A stretch of 64,000 nt of DNA from an uncultured Aeriscardovia sp. GTDB taxonomy: Bacteria > Actinomycetota > Actinomycetes > Actinomycetales > Bifidobacteriaceae. The stretch lies in NCBI GenBank assembly GCA_903789535.1, contig CAIFES010000004.1:111712-175711 (forward strand), read 5' to 3'. Shown piece by piece: positions 24,708-33,684 of this stretch. Positions within the stretch are counted from its first letter, which is position 1. Every line of letters begins with the position of its first letter. A program made the position numbers and the translations under genes. Under the pieces are notes generated by a model. The model was not told the origin of the DNA. It worked only from the letters and a program-made list of their open reading frames with translations, and did no database searches.

Positions 24708-26225
24708 ATGACTCAGCTCGTAGCCGGGGTGGACACCTCCACCCAGTCATGCAAGGTCCGTGTGACGGACGCCGCCACCGGCGCGCTCGTGCGCATCGGC
24801 ACCGCGCACCACCCTAACGGCACAAGCATCAACCCGGACCACTGGTGGACCGCCTTCACACAGGCGGCGAAAGAGGCCGGCGGCCTCAATGATGTGGCGG
24901 CCCTCGGCGTGGGCGGCCAGCAGCACGGCATGGTCCTGCTCGATGATCATGGGCGCGTGATCCGCGACGCACTGCTGTGGAATGACATCCGTTCGGCGCC
25001 CCAGGCCGATCAGCTCATTGACGTGCTCGGCCGCAAGGCGGCGGGAGAGGACGCCGACCAGAAGACCGTCCACGAGGAGGGCATCAGCGCCTGGGTGCAT
25101 GCCGTGGGTACTTCGCTCATCAGCTCCATCACCATCACCAAGGTGGCATGGACCGCGCAGAACGAGCCGGACAATGCCCGCAAGATCGCGGCGATCTGCC
25201 TGCCGCACGACTGGCTCACCTGGCGCATCGCCGGTTTCGGCCCGTGCGAGAGCGCCGAAGAGGGACGTGAGGCGCTCTCCCATCTCGTGACTGATCGTTC
25301 CGACGCCTCGGGCACCGGCTACTTCGACCCGGTCAGGAACGAGTATCGCCGCGATCTGCTCCAGCTCGCCTTGGGACAGACGGCCGATGCGGATGACATC
25401 ATCCTGCCGCGCGTGCTCGGTCCGCACGAGCAGGCCGGCACGGCCGCCCCCTCCATCGCCGGCGCGAACGTGGAAGGCGGCTGCCTCCTCTCCCCCGGCG
25501 GCGGCGACAACGCCACGGCAAGCTTCGGCCTGTCGATGGTCCCCGGTGATGTGTCCGTCTCGCTGGGCACCTCGGGTGTGGCGGCGGCCATCAGCGACAC
25601 GGAGGCGTATGACGAGACCGGTGCCATCAACGGCTTCGCGGATCTGACCGGCCGCTTCGTGCCGCTGGCCTGCACGATCAACGCCTCACGCATCCTTGAT
25701 GCCGGCTGCCATCTGCTCGGCGTGGGCTATGACGAGCTCGCCGATCTCGCCTTCTCCGCCCCGGCCGGGGCCGAGGGCGTCACACTCATCCCGTTCTTCG
25801 ATGGCGAGCGCACGCCGAACCGGCCGACGGCCCAGGGACGTCTTGAGGGCATGACACTGGCAAACACGACGCGTGCGAATGTGGCACGGGCGTTCGTCGA
25901 GGCGCTGCTGTGCTCGCAGCGTGACGGTCTCGAGGATCTGCGGCGCCTGGGTGTGCCGATCCACCGCCTGCTGCTCATCGGCGGAGGGGCGAAGTCCCCC
26001 GCCGTGCGCGAGCTGGGCCCGTCGATCTGGGGCATGGATATCCAGGTCCCGGCCACCGACGAGTATGTGGCGATCGGTGCCGCCCGTCAGGCCGCCTGGG
26101 TGCTCTCGGGCGAGGAGGAGCCGCCGGTGTGGGAGCACACGATCGAGGACACCTATACGGCCGATCCGAAGGCAGTCGAGGAAGGCCAGAAGGTGTACGA
26201 ACAGTATGCCGGCTGGCGTGCCTGA
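24708..26225 (+). CDS. xylB: Xylulokinase
   Basis: A 505-residue FGGY-family kinase that makes xylulose 5-phosphate, the entry point to the phosphoketolase shunt. The N-domain has VAGVDTSTQSCKVRVTD and VGGQQHGMVLLDDHG then LLWNDIRS; the FGGY signatures are LSPGGGDNATASFGLSM and RLLLIGGGAKSPAVRELG then QVPATDEYVAIGAARQAAW. AAAGGAGACACA precedes the ATG at 24708. Its upstream region carries the predicted XylR operator, and a strong bidirectional terminator follows 71 bases after the stop. Confidence 0.96.
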   Translation: MTQLVAGVDTSTQSCKVRVTDAATGALVRIGTAHHPNGTSINPDHWWTAFTQAAKEAGGLNDVAALGVGGQQHGMVLLDDHGRVIRDALLWNDIRSAPQADQLIDVLGRKAAGEDADQKTVHEEGISAWVHAVGTSLISSITITKVAWTAQNEPDNARKIAAICLPHDWLTWRIAGFGPCESAEEGREALSHLVTDRSDASGTGYFDPVRNEYRRDLLQLALGQTADADDIILPRVLGPHEQAGTAAPSIAGANVEGGCLLSPGGGDNATASFGLSMVPGDVSVSLGTSGVAAAISDTEAYDETGAINGFADLTGRFVPLACTINASRILDAGCHLLGVGYDELADLAFSAPAGAEGVTLIPFFDGERTPNRPTAQGRLEGMTLANTTRANVARAFVEALLCSQRDGLEDLRRLGVPIHRLLLIGGGAKSPAVRELGPSIWGMDIQVPATDEYVAIGAARQAAWVLSGEEEPPVWEHTIEDTYTADPKAVEEGQKVYEQYAGWRA

Positions 26226-26296
26226 GACCATGCTTTCTGACAGGCGGAAATACAGACAAAAATTCTGACCGCCAGGACACATCAAGAAGAAGCAGA

Positions 26297-26339
26297 AAAC
26301 GGAGGGTCTGCGGGGTATTTCCTCGCAGACCCTCCGTTT
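26297..26339. terminator. Bidirectional terminator between xylB and the acetyltransferase gene
   Basis: AAACGGAGGGTCTGCG pairs perfectly with CGCAGACCCTCCGTTT around an 11-base loop. It lies between two convergent genes and can serve both, although the T-tracts are short. Confidence 0.88.
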
Positions 26340-26361
26340 GTTCATCAGCGTTCTCGTTTGA

Positions 26362-27108
26362 TCAGCCCTCCTTGGGACCGGCCGAACCGCCATCGCCCCT
26401 GACTGGAATCTCCTTGATCACATGGCACGGGTTGCCCACGGCGACGACGCCGCCCGGAATATCCTTCGTGACGACGGACCCGGCACCGATGACCGAATTA
26501 TCACCGATATGCACGCCCGGACAGATGGTGACCGACCCGCCGAGCCAAACATTGTCGCCGATGGTGACGGCCGACGTGCGCTCCCATGCCTGCAGGCGCG
26601 GGCCTGCGGCGAGCGCATGGTTGGGCGTGTAGATCGAGCAGCGCGAGCCGATCAGGCAGTGTTTTCCGATAGTGACGCGCCCGCCGCCGGTGATGAGGAA
26701 ACCGCAGTTGAGGAACGTGCCCTCGCCGATGGTCAGGCTGATGCCGTAATCGAGGCTGATGGGCGGACGAAAGTCCACGCCTTCGCCGGCTGCCGGGATG
26801 AGACGGTGGAACAGCCGCACAGCGCGTGGCGTGTCGTCGAAATAAATCCGGTTGATGAGCGCGCAGGTGGCCTGCGTCTGCGCGGTCAGCCGCGGCAGAA
26901 TATCCGAGGTGCGGTAGCGCATCCACTCCCCTGCAAACAGCGCGCGTACATCGTCGTAGCGCGCGATGAGCTCGTCGACATCCTGCGGCGGGTTGTCGAT
27001 CGACACGTCCGTCACCGTGCTTGAGGCCGTCTGTTCCCGTGCAGCCTTCCATCCGGCATCATCGTGCCGGGCCATTGCGTCACCGTCTGTATCAGCATCG
27101 TCCGTCAT
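26362..27108 (-). CDS. Maltose/galactoside O-acetyltransferase-like protein
   Basis: A 248-residue left-handed beta-helix sugar O-acetyltransferase of the Maa/LacA/NodL group. The N-terminal helix region reads ALFAGEWMRYRTSDILPRLT, then the acceptor segment FRPPISLDYGISLTIGEGTF, NCGFLI, the catalytic His in IYTPNHALAAG and the hexapeptide repeats VTIGDNVWLGGSVTICPGVH, IGDNSVIGAGSVVTKDIPGG. About 45 extra N-terminal residues rich in Asp/Thr are unusual. The ATG at 27108 is behind AAAGAGG; an ATG at 27150 overlaps the xylA terminator and is less likely. Position inside the xylose locus suggests detoxifying acetylation of sugar, which is inference. Confidence 0.88.
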   Translation of the reverse strand: MTDDADTDGDAMARHDDAGWKAAREQTASSTVTDVSIDNPPQDVDELIARYDDVRALFAGEWMRYRTSDILPRLTAQTQATCALINRIYFDDTPRAVRLFHRLIPAAGEGVDFRPPISLDYGISLTIGEGTFLNCGFLITGGGRVTIGKHCLIGSRCSIYTPNHALAAGPRLQAWERTSAVTIGDNVWLGGSVTICPGVHIGDNSVIGAGSVVTKDIPGGVVAVGNPCHVIKEIPVRGDGGSAGPKEG

Positions 27109-27149
27109 CACGGCCTCTTTCCATACTAATGGATTGTTCCTCAGAAGCA

Positions 27150-27178
27150 TAAGAAAAGGGCGGCCACCAGGGCCGCCC
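27150..27178 (-). terminator. Rho-independent terminator of xylA
   Basis: On the minus strand GGGCGGCC, loop CTGGT, GGCCGCCC then TTTTCTTA: a perfect eight-base-pair stem with a T-rich tail, 99 bases beyond the xylA stop. Confidence 0.88.
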
Positions 27179-27208
27179 CAAAAGGGAAATAAAGGAGGGA
27201 TGGGAGGA

Positions 27209-27261
27209 ATCCGGCGTCATTGCCACGTCGTGAAGCAACGTGGCAGCCGTTTGCGCCGGAT
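27209..27261 (-). repeat. Two-tier stem-loop in the xylA 3' region
   Basis: Nested inverted repeats ATCCGGCG/CGCCGGAT (27209-27216 with 27254-27261) and GCCACGT/ACGTGGC (27222-27228 with 27238-27244) make one long interrupted hairpin between the xylA stop and its terminator. It may protect the xylA mRNA from 3' exonucleases. Confidence 0.7.
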
Positions 27262-27277
27262 CCTCTCAACGGCGAAT

Positions 27278-28627
27278 TCAGGCGTTCGCGAGGGCCTCGA
27301 TCATGTAGTTGTTGATCGTGGCCATCACGGACTCGAGATGGTCGGACTCGTTGCCGGCGACGAGATCCTTCTCGGAGACGTCGAGGACGCCCTTCTCGAG
27401 CGACTCGAGCGACTCCTTGCCCGCCTCGATGGACTTGCCCAGCGGGGTGTCCCAGCTCTTGTAGCGGTCGGCCCAGAGATCCTCGATGAAGTGATCCTGG
27501 TGCATCTTGTCCGCCACGAGCAGGCCGGCGGCGTAGGAATCCATACCGGCGATGTGCGCACGGAACAGATCCTCCGCGGTGAAGGAGGTGCGACGCGGCT
27601 TGGCGTCGAAGTTGAGACCGCCGTGAGGGCCGATCGAGCCCGCACGCATGACCTCCCACATCACCTGGGTGGTGTCGTAGAGGTCGACCGGGAACTCATC
27701 CATATCCCAACCGACGAACTTGTTGCCCTGGTTGGCATCGAGCGAACCAAGCTTGTCAGCATCGACGGCCGTGCGGACCTCCTCGCCATAGGAGTGGTGA
27801 GCGAGGTTGGCATGGTTGCCCTCGATGTTGATGCGGAAGAAGTCGAGGCCGTACGTCTTGCAGAAGTTGAGGGCCGTGGCGACATCCCAGTCATACTGGT
27901 GGGTCGTCGGCTCCTGCGGCTTCGGCTCGATGAGGAACTGCGCGTCGAGACCGATGCTCTTGGCGTAGTCATGGCACATGCGGAACCACTCGGCCATGTG
28001 ATCCTGCTCGCGCTTGACGTCGGTGTTCCAGATGGACTCCCAGCCCTCGCGGCCGCCCCAGAACACGTAGTTCTCGGCGCCGAGGCGCTTGGCGATCTCC
28101 AGCGACTTGCGCTGCTGGCCGGCCACATACTCGAAAATCTGGCGGTTCGGGGCGGTGGAGGCACCGCGCACGAAGCGCACGTCAGTGAACGTGTCGCAGG
28201 TGTTCCACAGCAGCTTGATGCCGGTGGACTTCATGTTCTCTTCGATCTTGTCGACGACCTTGTCGAGGTTGCGATCGGTCTCGCGCAGCGTGTCACCCTG
28301 CGGGGCGATGTTGCGGTCATGGAAGCAGAAGTACTCGGCGCCGAGCTTTTGCATGAACTCGAAGGCGTAGTCGACGAGGCAGAGGGCCTGATCCTCCGGG
28401 TCGGAGTACTTGCCGTAGTACGGACGCTGTGCCGCGCCGTCACCGAAGTTGTCGTTGAGGGTGTTGTTGAAGGAGTGCCAGTAGGCGACGGCGAAGCGCA
28501 GCCAATCCTTCATCTTCTTGCCCGCGACCACGCGCTCAGGGTCGTAATAGTGGAAGCCGAGGCCTTCCTTCACGCCCTTGTCGTGGCCGACAAACGGGAT
28601 CTTGTCGATATCCCACAGATTTGCCAT
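27278..28627 (-). CDS. xylA: Xylose isomerase
   Basis: A 449-residue class II xylose isomerase converting D-xylose to D-xylulose. The N-terminal segment [17 protein letters not shown] leads to [20 protein letters not shown] with the catalytic His and Asp; [28 protein letters not shown] (metal-binding Glu) and [18 protein letters not shown] follow, and the second metal site is in SLDANQGN and [19 protein letters not shown] closes the barrel. AAGGAG precedes ATG at 28627. It is monocistronic with its own promoter, operator and terminator, and its codon bias suggests high expression. Confidence 0.97.
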   Translation of the reverse strand: MANLWDIDKIPFVGHDKGVKEGLGFHYYDPERVVAGKKMKDWLRFAVAYWHSFNNTLNDNFGDGAAQRPYYGKYSDPEDQALCLVDYAFEFMQKLGAEYFCFHDRNIAPQGDTLRETDRNLDKVVDKIEENMKSTGIKLLWNTCDTFTDVRFVRGASTAPNRQIFEYVAGQQRKSLEIAKRLGAENYVFWGGREGWESIWNTDVKREQDHMAEWFRMCHDYAKSIGLDAQFLIEPKPQEPTTHQYDWDVATALNFCKTYGLDFFRINIEGNHANLAHHSYGEEVRTAVDADKLGSLDANQGNKFVGWDMDEFPVDLYDTTQVMWEVMRAGSIGPHGGLNFDAKPRRTSFTAEDLFRAHIAGMDSYAAGLLVADKMHQDHFIEDLWADRYKSWDTPLGKSIEAGKESLESLEKGVLDVSEKDLVAGNESDHLESVMATINNYMIEALANA

Positions 28628-28680
28628 AAGTTCTCCTTGCACAGCTTTGTACAGTCGACCGGTTCCCCGGCCTCATCTCT

Positions 28681-28723
28681 ATTGTGATCTGCTCGGCACT
28701 AATTTGTCAAATGATTTAACTAA
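28681..28723 (-). promoter_or_regulatory. xylA promoter with overlapping XylR operator
   Basis: On the minus strand TTGACA (28710-28705), an 18-base spacer and CACAAT (28686-28681) make a good sigma-70-type promoter. The 9-3-9 palindrome at 28703-28723 (arms TTTGTCAAA and TTTAACTAA) overlaps the -35, so bound XylR would block polymerase. It shares 16 of 20 aligned positions with the xylB-side operator. Confidence 0.75.
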
Positions 28724-28926
28724 TTCTTTTCGGGCGTTTTGTTTTCTTCGACCATCTTGCGCCATGGCCGGGTGCGAATCAGCGTCAGGACAGGGCACAA
28801 CAGGTCGTCACACATGGCTTTTGGCTCCCGTGTGCGGCATAATTGCAGTGTTCGTTATGTTCATCAGTCTGTGTTGTCAGCCACGCATCGCCGCGGTGCG
28901 GATGACGCTGTGATGACCGCCACGCC
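28724..28926. other. Upstream region of the PfkB kinase gene
   Basis: With the xylA promoter this completes a 313-base divergent gap. It contains a CATAAT word near 28838 that could be a -10 for the rightward kinase gene, without a convincing -35. I see no gene here. Confidence 0.4.
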
Positions 28927-28940
28927 AGGAGGAGATTGTG

Positions 28941-29858
28941 ATGGAGAACAAGCCAGTCGTGCTCAGCATCGGTGAGATCCTGTGGGACATGCTCCCCTCG
29001 GGCAAGCGCGCGGGCGGCGCGCCGACCAACTTCGTCTACCACGCCACCATGAACGGCGGCGACGGTTACGCCATCTCGGCCGTCGGCAACGACCAGCTCG
29101 GCGATGAGCTTGCCGGCGAGGTGCACAGCCACCACATCAGCGCCATCCTCCAGCACAACAGCTACCCCACCGGCACCACGCATGCCAAGCTGGACGAGAA
29201 CGGCGTGCCGCAGTGGACGATCACCGAGAATGTGGCGTGGGACCATATCCGTCTCAACCACGACCTGTCCGACCTCGTCTCCACCGCCGATGCCATCTGC
29301 TTCGGCACTCTCGCCCTGCGCAACCCCGAGTCGCGCGAGACGATCCTCGCCTTGCTGCGCGATGCCAGGCCGGGCGCGGTCAAGTACTTTGATATCAACA
29401 TCCGCCAGAACTTCTACTCCCGTGAGCTCATCGACGAGCTTCTGGAGGAGGCCACCGTCTTCAAGATGAACGACGACGAGCTGGTGCTGCTGCGCACGAT
29501 GTTCGATATTCCCGAGGGCGATGAGGCCGCCTGCCGCTGGTTCCTGTCCACCTACCATCTCGACTACGTGATCCTGACCGCCGGCTCCGAGTATTCGCTC
29601 GTGGTCTCCGACAAGGAGACGACGAAGTTCGACACCCCGAAGGTCAGCGTGGTCGACACCGTCGGCGCAGGCGACGCCTTCTCCGGCACATTCGCTATCA
29701 GCGAGCTGCGCGGCGACTCCCAGCGCGAGGCCCATCGCAAAGCCGTCAATACCGCCGCCTACGTGTGCACCCAGAACGGCGCATGGCCGGACTATCCTGC
29801 CGCCATCCCCGACTATGTGGGCGAGCAGGCCTCGCACACCGAGGATGAGGACAAGTGA
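28941..29858 (+). CDS. PfkB-family sugar kinase, probable fructokinase
   Basis: A 305-residue ribokinase-fold kinase. The opening VVLSIGEILWDMLPSGKRAGGAPTNFVYH contains the substrate-binding GGAP-N signature, and VVDTVGAGDAFSGTFAI is the second PfkB signature with the catalytic Asp in GAGD. GEILWDMLP resembles fructokinases rather than ribokinases. AGGAGG precedes the ATG at 28941; a GTG one codon earlier is less likely. The neighbouring xylose locus suggests a carbohydrate module. The next gene starts by GTGA overlap. Confidence 0.87.
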   Translation: MENKPVVLSIGEILWDMLPSGKRAGGAPTNFVYHATMNGGDGYAISAVGNDQLGDELAGEVHSHHISAILQHNSYPTGTTHAKLDENGVPQWTITENVAWDHIRLNHDLSDLVSTADAICFGTLALRNPESRETILALLRDARPGAVKYFDINIRQNFYSRELIDELLEEATVFKMNDDELVLLRTMFDIPEGDEAACRWFLSTYHLDYVILTAGSEYSLVVSDKETTKFDTPKVSVVDTVGAGDAFSGTFAISELRGDSQREAHRKAVNTAAYVCTQNGAWPDYPAAIPDYVGEQASHTEDEDK

Positions 29859-30682
29859 GCGACGATCACGAGGACGTGCCCTCTGACATCGACGGGGGCA
29901 GGGCTGCCAGTGGCAGGGAAGACAAGGAAAGCGCATCGCGTACCTCTTCCCCGCTGCTGACCGACGAGCAGCTCGCGGCCGTCAGCGACCTGTCTTCCTC
30001 GGCGAAGAAACCGGAGAAAGGCCGTTTCGCCCGGTTCAGAGACCTGCATGGCAGGCAGAAGGCGGACTACTTCCGTCAGGAGTTCATGTGGCCGCTGATC
30101 GGTATCGTGATCGCCATCGCCATGGTCATCTCGATCACGACCTCCATTGTCTCTTCCAAAAGCAAGAAGACCGGTCTGCAGATCGTCTCTTTTGACACGG
30201 TGATGACACCCGCGCAGGCCGACAGGCTCGCCACGCGCCTGAATCAGAAGGGCACGAAGGAAAAGATCTGTGCCGACCCGATCAGGTTCACCGCCTCCTA
30301 TGAGCTGACCGGACAGGCCTCCATCAAGCTGCGCCTCGACGCTTCAGCCGGCAGCGTAGATGTGGTGATCGCCACCGCCTCCGCGATGAAAAAGATCGCC
30401 GGACAGGGCTATCTCGCCCCCATCACCTCCTATGCCCCCAAGCCGGCGCAAAAGACGGCTGTCAGCTACAGGGGCATGTACTACGGCACCGACTCAGGCA
30501 AACACAACAAGCCGGGCAAAGGCCCGTCCAAGCCGTATGCCCTGCCGCTCTCACACAGCGCGAACAGTTCTGTGCGCGCCTTGAGGTCGAAGGACGGCCA
30601 GCAGCTGCAGATCGGCGTGTTCGTCAAGCCCGCGCATCCCACGGCCGTGAAGAACCTGATCCGTCTGGCCGACATTCGTTAG
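29855..30682 (+). CDS. Single-pass membrane protein of unknown function
   Basis: A 275-residue protein starting at GTG within the kinase stop (GTGA overlap), so co-translated with it. The first 70 residues are hydrophilic and charged, one transmembrane helix follows (FMWPLIGIVIAIAMVISITT), and about 175 residues would lie outside the cell. The extracytoplasmic part has FTASYELTGQASIKLRLDAS, then VDVVIATASAMKKIAGQGYL, a pattern faintly like periplasmic-binding-protein lobes; I do not recognise a family. Topology is inferred from the positive-inside rule (KKPEKGRFARFRDLHGRQK before the helix). Confidence 0.75.
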   Translation: MSDDHEDVPSDIDGGRAASGREDKESASRTSSPLLTDEQLAAVSDLSSSAKKPEKGRFARFRDLHGRQKADYFRQEFMWPLIGIVIAIAMVISITTSIVSSKSKKTGLQIVSFDTVMTPAQADRLATRLNQKGTKEKICADPIRFTASYELTGQASIKLRLDASAGSVDVVIATASAMKKIAGQGYLAPITSYAPKPAQKTAVSYRGMYYGTDSGKHNKPGKGPSKPYALPLSHSANSSVRALRSKDGQQLQIGVFVKPAHPTAVKNLIRLADIR

Positions 30683-30784
30683 CCGGTTGCCAATCAGCCG
30701 ATATTTAATCCGCTATTCATGAGGGGATGCCCAGCCAGCCAGCAGATCGGAGCCAGTCCTCAGTCGTCGGGCGCCGGCCTGTTC

Positions 30785-31735
30785 TCAGCCGACGACCGTC
30801 GGCCGGCTGATCCCGGTTTCCAGATCCTCCAGGCGGAACGCACGGATTGTCGGATCATCATAGGTGCTGAACGAATACGTCCGTGTGGCGGAGGACCAGC
30901 CTGCCGTATAAAGCGTATATTCGTAACGCCCGTCGGCCATCTTCGACATGCCCTTGACCATTGCTACCGATCCGAGCGTGCGGAACAGACGCGTGAGATT
31001 GTCCTTCTCCCCGCTCTGCCGTGGGTAATTCGTGTTGAGGAAAGCCGCGCGCACGAAGCGGGAGGCGGACGACGGGTCGCCGGGCATGCCGAGCAGGCCG
31101 GTGCCGACACCGAGCGGTGACACGCTCTCGGAGCCCATATCCCGGCTTGCGGGCCAGGAATCCGAGAGTGCCATGTAGTTGCGCATGTTCTGCCGGTGGA
31201 AGTCGAATCCTGGCTGGTTGGTGAGCACCCCGAACCCGTCGTGATAGACATGCAGACCCGTATCGTCCTGCTCGAGCACAACGCAGCGGTCGCCGTCGGC
31301 GACGATCCAATGCAGGGGCGAGGGCGCGTAGCGCGGCGACGACTGGTCATCAGTGATGACGAGCCTTGCCGCCGCCTCCTCGACCTCGTCGACGCTGGAG
31401 AAGCAGCTCGTCAGCCACAGAGGCAGCTCAAAACTGGCGATATTGGTCCTGCCTTTCTGCGCGGGCAGGTAATGGGCGAATCCCGCGGCAAACGACAGGC
31501 CGGCCACCGCGAGCCCCCGTTCGTTGGCGCAGTCAAAATACATGGGCATGCCGTCGAGGAGCACGGCCGTGCCGATGATGGCCGAACTGACCGTCACCAT
31601 CCCCTCGTGGCGCGAGCGCCACTGCCATCCAGGAGGTGTGACGACAACCTTCTGGCCATAGCCGTATCCCCAATCGAGATTGCGCCCGAAATAGTAATGT
31701 CCATCACCATCGACGAACCAGACTGCGGTGCACAT
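30785..31735 (-). CDS. bsh: Bile salt hydrolase / choloylglycine hydrolase family
   Basis: A 316-residue N-terminal-nucleophile amidase that deconjugates bile salts. With ATG at 31735 the mature enzyme begins with Cys2 (MCTAVWF) after Met removal, as required. R18 and D21 lie in GRNLDWGYGYG, N173 in VLTNQPGFDF, and R225 in SSASRFVRAA, which match the family's active-site set. A GTG two codons earlier would bury the Cys and is rejected. Penicillin V acylase is the alternative within this family; the segment AGLSFAAG differs from the LNFPG often seen in bifidobacterial enzymes, so specificity is open. It is divergent from a metal exporter. Confidence 0.88.
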   Translation of the reverse strand: MCTAVWFVDGDGHYYFGRNLDWGYGYGQKVVVTPPGWQWRSRHEGMVTVSSAIIGTAVLLDGMPMYFDCANERGLAVAGLSFAAGFAHYLPAQKGRTNIASFELPLWLTSCFSSVDEVEEAAARLVITDDQSSPRYAPSPLHWIVADGDRCVVLEQDDTGLHVYHDGFGVLTNQPGFDFHRQNMRNYMALSDSWPASRDMGSESVSPLGVGTGLLGMPGDPSSASRFVRAAFLNTNYPRQSGEKDNLTRLFRTLGSVAMVKGMSKMADGRYEYTLYTAGWSSATRTYSFSTYDDPTIRAFRLEDLETGISRPTVVG

Positions 31736-31905
31736 GCTCACCCCAATTCCCTGAGTTATGCCTGTCTAACCATGTTATCGGTTTATCGATGCCATCGGCT
31801 TCGGATCGGGCGCACACCGCAGCGAGTCAGGACGACTACCGTAAGAACAGGCAGAACTGCCATTCGACAAGCAGGCCTTGAAGCGACAACGAGGAAGGCA
31901 GACAA

Positions 31906-32850
31906 ATGCGTACAGGGCATCAGAGCGACCATAATTCGGCGGCCGACGCGCGGGGGCACGCCCGCCGGCTCGGGGCGACCTTCTGCTTCAACCTCCTCAT
32001 CTTCATCGCCGAGGTGGTCGGCGCCGTCATCACGCGTTCGCTCGCGCTGACGGTGGACTGCGCCCACATGCTCACCGACCTTGCCGTGCTCGCCGCCTCC
32101 CTGACCACCGCCATCCTCATGTCCCGCCGCCCGACGAAGCGTCGCACCTGGGGTTGGGACAGGCTCGAGATCCTCACCAGCGCTGTCTCCGCCTGCGTGC
32201 TGCTGCTCGTGGGCATCTTCGCGGTGATCGAGGCGGTGCGCCGGCTTTTCTTCGAGCCGGACCCGGTGGAGGACATGCCGCTGCTGGCCGTGTTCGGCGC
32301 GATCGGCCTGCTGGCGAACATCGCCTCACTGTTCGTGCTGCGCGCACAGCGCGGTGACAACCTCAATATGAAGGCCGCCTTCCTGGAGGTCTGCAACGAC
32401 GCGCTCGGTTCCGTGGCGGTGCTGCTCGGGTGCCTGGTGATGTGGCTGACCGGCTGGGACGGTGCGGATGCCGTGGCCGGCGCGATCATCGCCGTGCTCA
32501 TCTTCCCCCGCGCCCTCAAGATCCTCTCTCACGCCGTGCGCGTGCTGCTCATCGAGGTGCCCGAGGGCATCGACCCCGAGGAGGTGCGCCGGCACCTGTC
32601 GTCCGTGCCGGGCGTGGTCGCCGTGCATGATCTGCACATCGGCACCATCCGCACCGGACTCGTCACCCTCTCCGCCCATGTGACCATCGCCCGCGGCATC
32701 GACCAGCCCGAGCAGGAGGAGATCCTGCGCCGCCTGCAGACATGCGTGAGGGACCACTTCCCTATCAGCATCGAGCACACGACCTTCCAGCTGGAGCCGG
32801 AGGGATTCACGAGTATCGAGCGCGACGAGGGCGAGAACATCCACCGGTGA
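31906..32850 (+). CDS. Cation diffusion facilitator (CzcD/ZitB-like)
   Basis: A 314-residue inner-membrane metal exporter. Six transmembrane segments are visible (for example FCFNLLIFIAEVVGAVI, LALTVDCAHMLTDLAVLAAS, AVSACVLLLVGIFAVIEA), followed by a cytoplasmic ferredoxin-like domain with VPGVVAVHDLHIGTIRTGL. The first metal site DxxHMLTD is intact. In the second, where HxxxD is usual, AAFLEVCNDALGS reads ExxxD with the preceding N, so metal choice may differ from zinc. AGGAAGG precedes the ATG. It is divergent from bsh with 170 bases between. Confidence 0.9.
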   Translation: MRTGHQSDHNSAADARGHARRLGATFCFNLLIFIAEVVGAVITRSLALTVDCAHMLTDLAVLAASLTTAILMSRRPTKRRTWGWDRLEILTSAVSACVLLLVGIFAVIEAVRRLFFEPDPVEDMPLLAVFGAIGLLANIASLFVLRAQRGDNLNMKAAFLEVCNDALGSVAVLLGCLVMWLTGWDGADAVAGAIIAVLIFPRALKILSHAVRVLLIEVPEGIDPEEVRRHLSSVPGVVAVHDLHIGTIRTGLVTLSAHVTIARGIDQPEQEEILRRLQTCVRDHFPISIEHTTFQLEPEGFTSIERDEGENIHR

Positions 32851-32970
32851 AACATCCATCGCCGGGATATCATCACAGGGATGTTTCTGGCACCTGGTGG
32901 ATGAGCCATCTTCAATATGAGAAAAATATTCCGGACAGACGCCCGATAAAAATCAACAAGATCAGGGCAT

Positions 32971-33005
32971 AAAAAAGGGGATCTGCCATTGATGACAGAT
33001 CCCCC
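32971..33005 (-). terminator. Rho-independent terminator of ssrA
   Basis: On the minus strand GGGGATCTG pairs with CAGATCCCC around a ten-base loop and runs into TTTTTT, directly downstream of the tmRNA 3' end. Confidence 0.92.
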
Positions 33006-33010
33006 ATCAG

Positions 33011-33408
33011 TGGAGCCGCCGGGGATTGAACCCGGGTCCGATTGCCGAGCCCGCAGCCTTCTACGTGCTTAGTCAGCTGCCCTTGCGGGAATTTCTCTGC
33101 CCCCGAGCTGCCGCTGACGGCGCTGCGGCGGGCACAGTCTCAGTAAGAGTCCCGAATCAGTCCTGCGACACGGCTGATTCAGCAAGCTTCCAAAATGACG
33201 CCCAGATTCCCCGTGAAAGCAGCAGGGAGTGGACGGAGTCAAGCGACTCGCTGGTTAAATCCTGGCGCGAAGCTCAGGCAGCGAGGGCGAACTCAGTGCG
33301 GTTAGATTTAGCACTTGTTCTTTGCGTGGAAACGTTTACGCGAGGATCCACGCCTTCGCGGCACGCTTCTCTGCGGCGAACAGACAACCGTCGAAACCAA
33401 TCGGCCCC
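33011..33408 (-). ncRNA. ssrA: tmRNA (transfer-messenger RNA)
   Basis: A tmRNA of about 398 bases that rescues stalled ribosomes. The 5' end GGGGCCG (33408-33402), followed by ATTGGTTTCGACGG, pairs with the 3' acceptor strand CGGCTCC; the T-arm GGGTTCAATCCC is intact. The tag frame lies at 33312-33274 and encodes AKSNRTEFALAA followed by TGA, ending in the LAA degron and identical to the bifidobacterial tag as I recall it. The terminal CCA is not encoded (CTG follows the discriminator A), which is common in actinobacteria. It is transcribed alone and ends in a terminator. smpB is not nearby. Confidence 0.97.
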
Positions 33409-33630
33409 TCTTGATTTAGCAAGCTCTGTCAGACGGCAATAGCCAACCGACATACCTCCCATATTAGACTGAATCAGATGATTGTGCAGCCTCGTCTTGG
33501 CTGCGAGCGGAAACGGCAGATTGACGCCTCTTCAGCTGTCCTTGTGTTTTTCAATTCGCCTTCATCAAACTGATTAAACTCCCCATCTTTTGAAGAGACT
33601 TACATCGCACAGACCTAGAATTTACGTATC

Positions 33631-33661
33631 GCGCATGGCTTTCTTATACCGGACCATGCGC
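33631..33661. repeat. Inverted repeat upstream of the proline-rich membrane protein gene
   Basis: GCGCATGG and CCATGCGC flank a 15-base spacer containing TTATAC. The element sits 24 bases before the ATG at 33685 and could be an operator around a -10 box or a leader hairpin. Confidence 0.5.
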
Positions 33662-33684
33662 ATCGTCGGGAGAAAGGATCCCTG

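Noticed and set aside
26966..28687. 573-codon plus-strand frame over xylA
   Set aside because: Antisense to xylose isomerase, with no ribosome-binding site or domain.
33011..33090. Apparent tRNA 3' half (T-arm and acceptor) on the minus strand
   Set aside because: It belongs to the tRNA-like domain of tmRNA: the matching 5' strand lies almost 400 bases away at 33402-33408 and a tag frame lies between.
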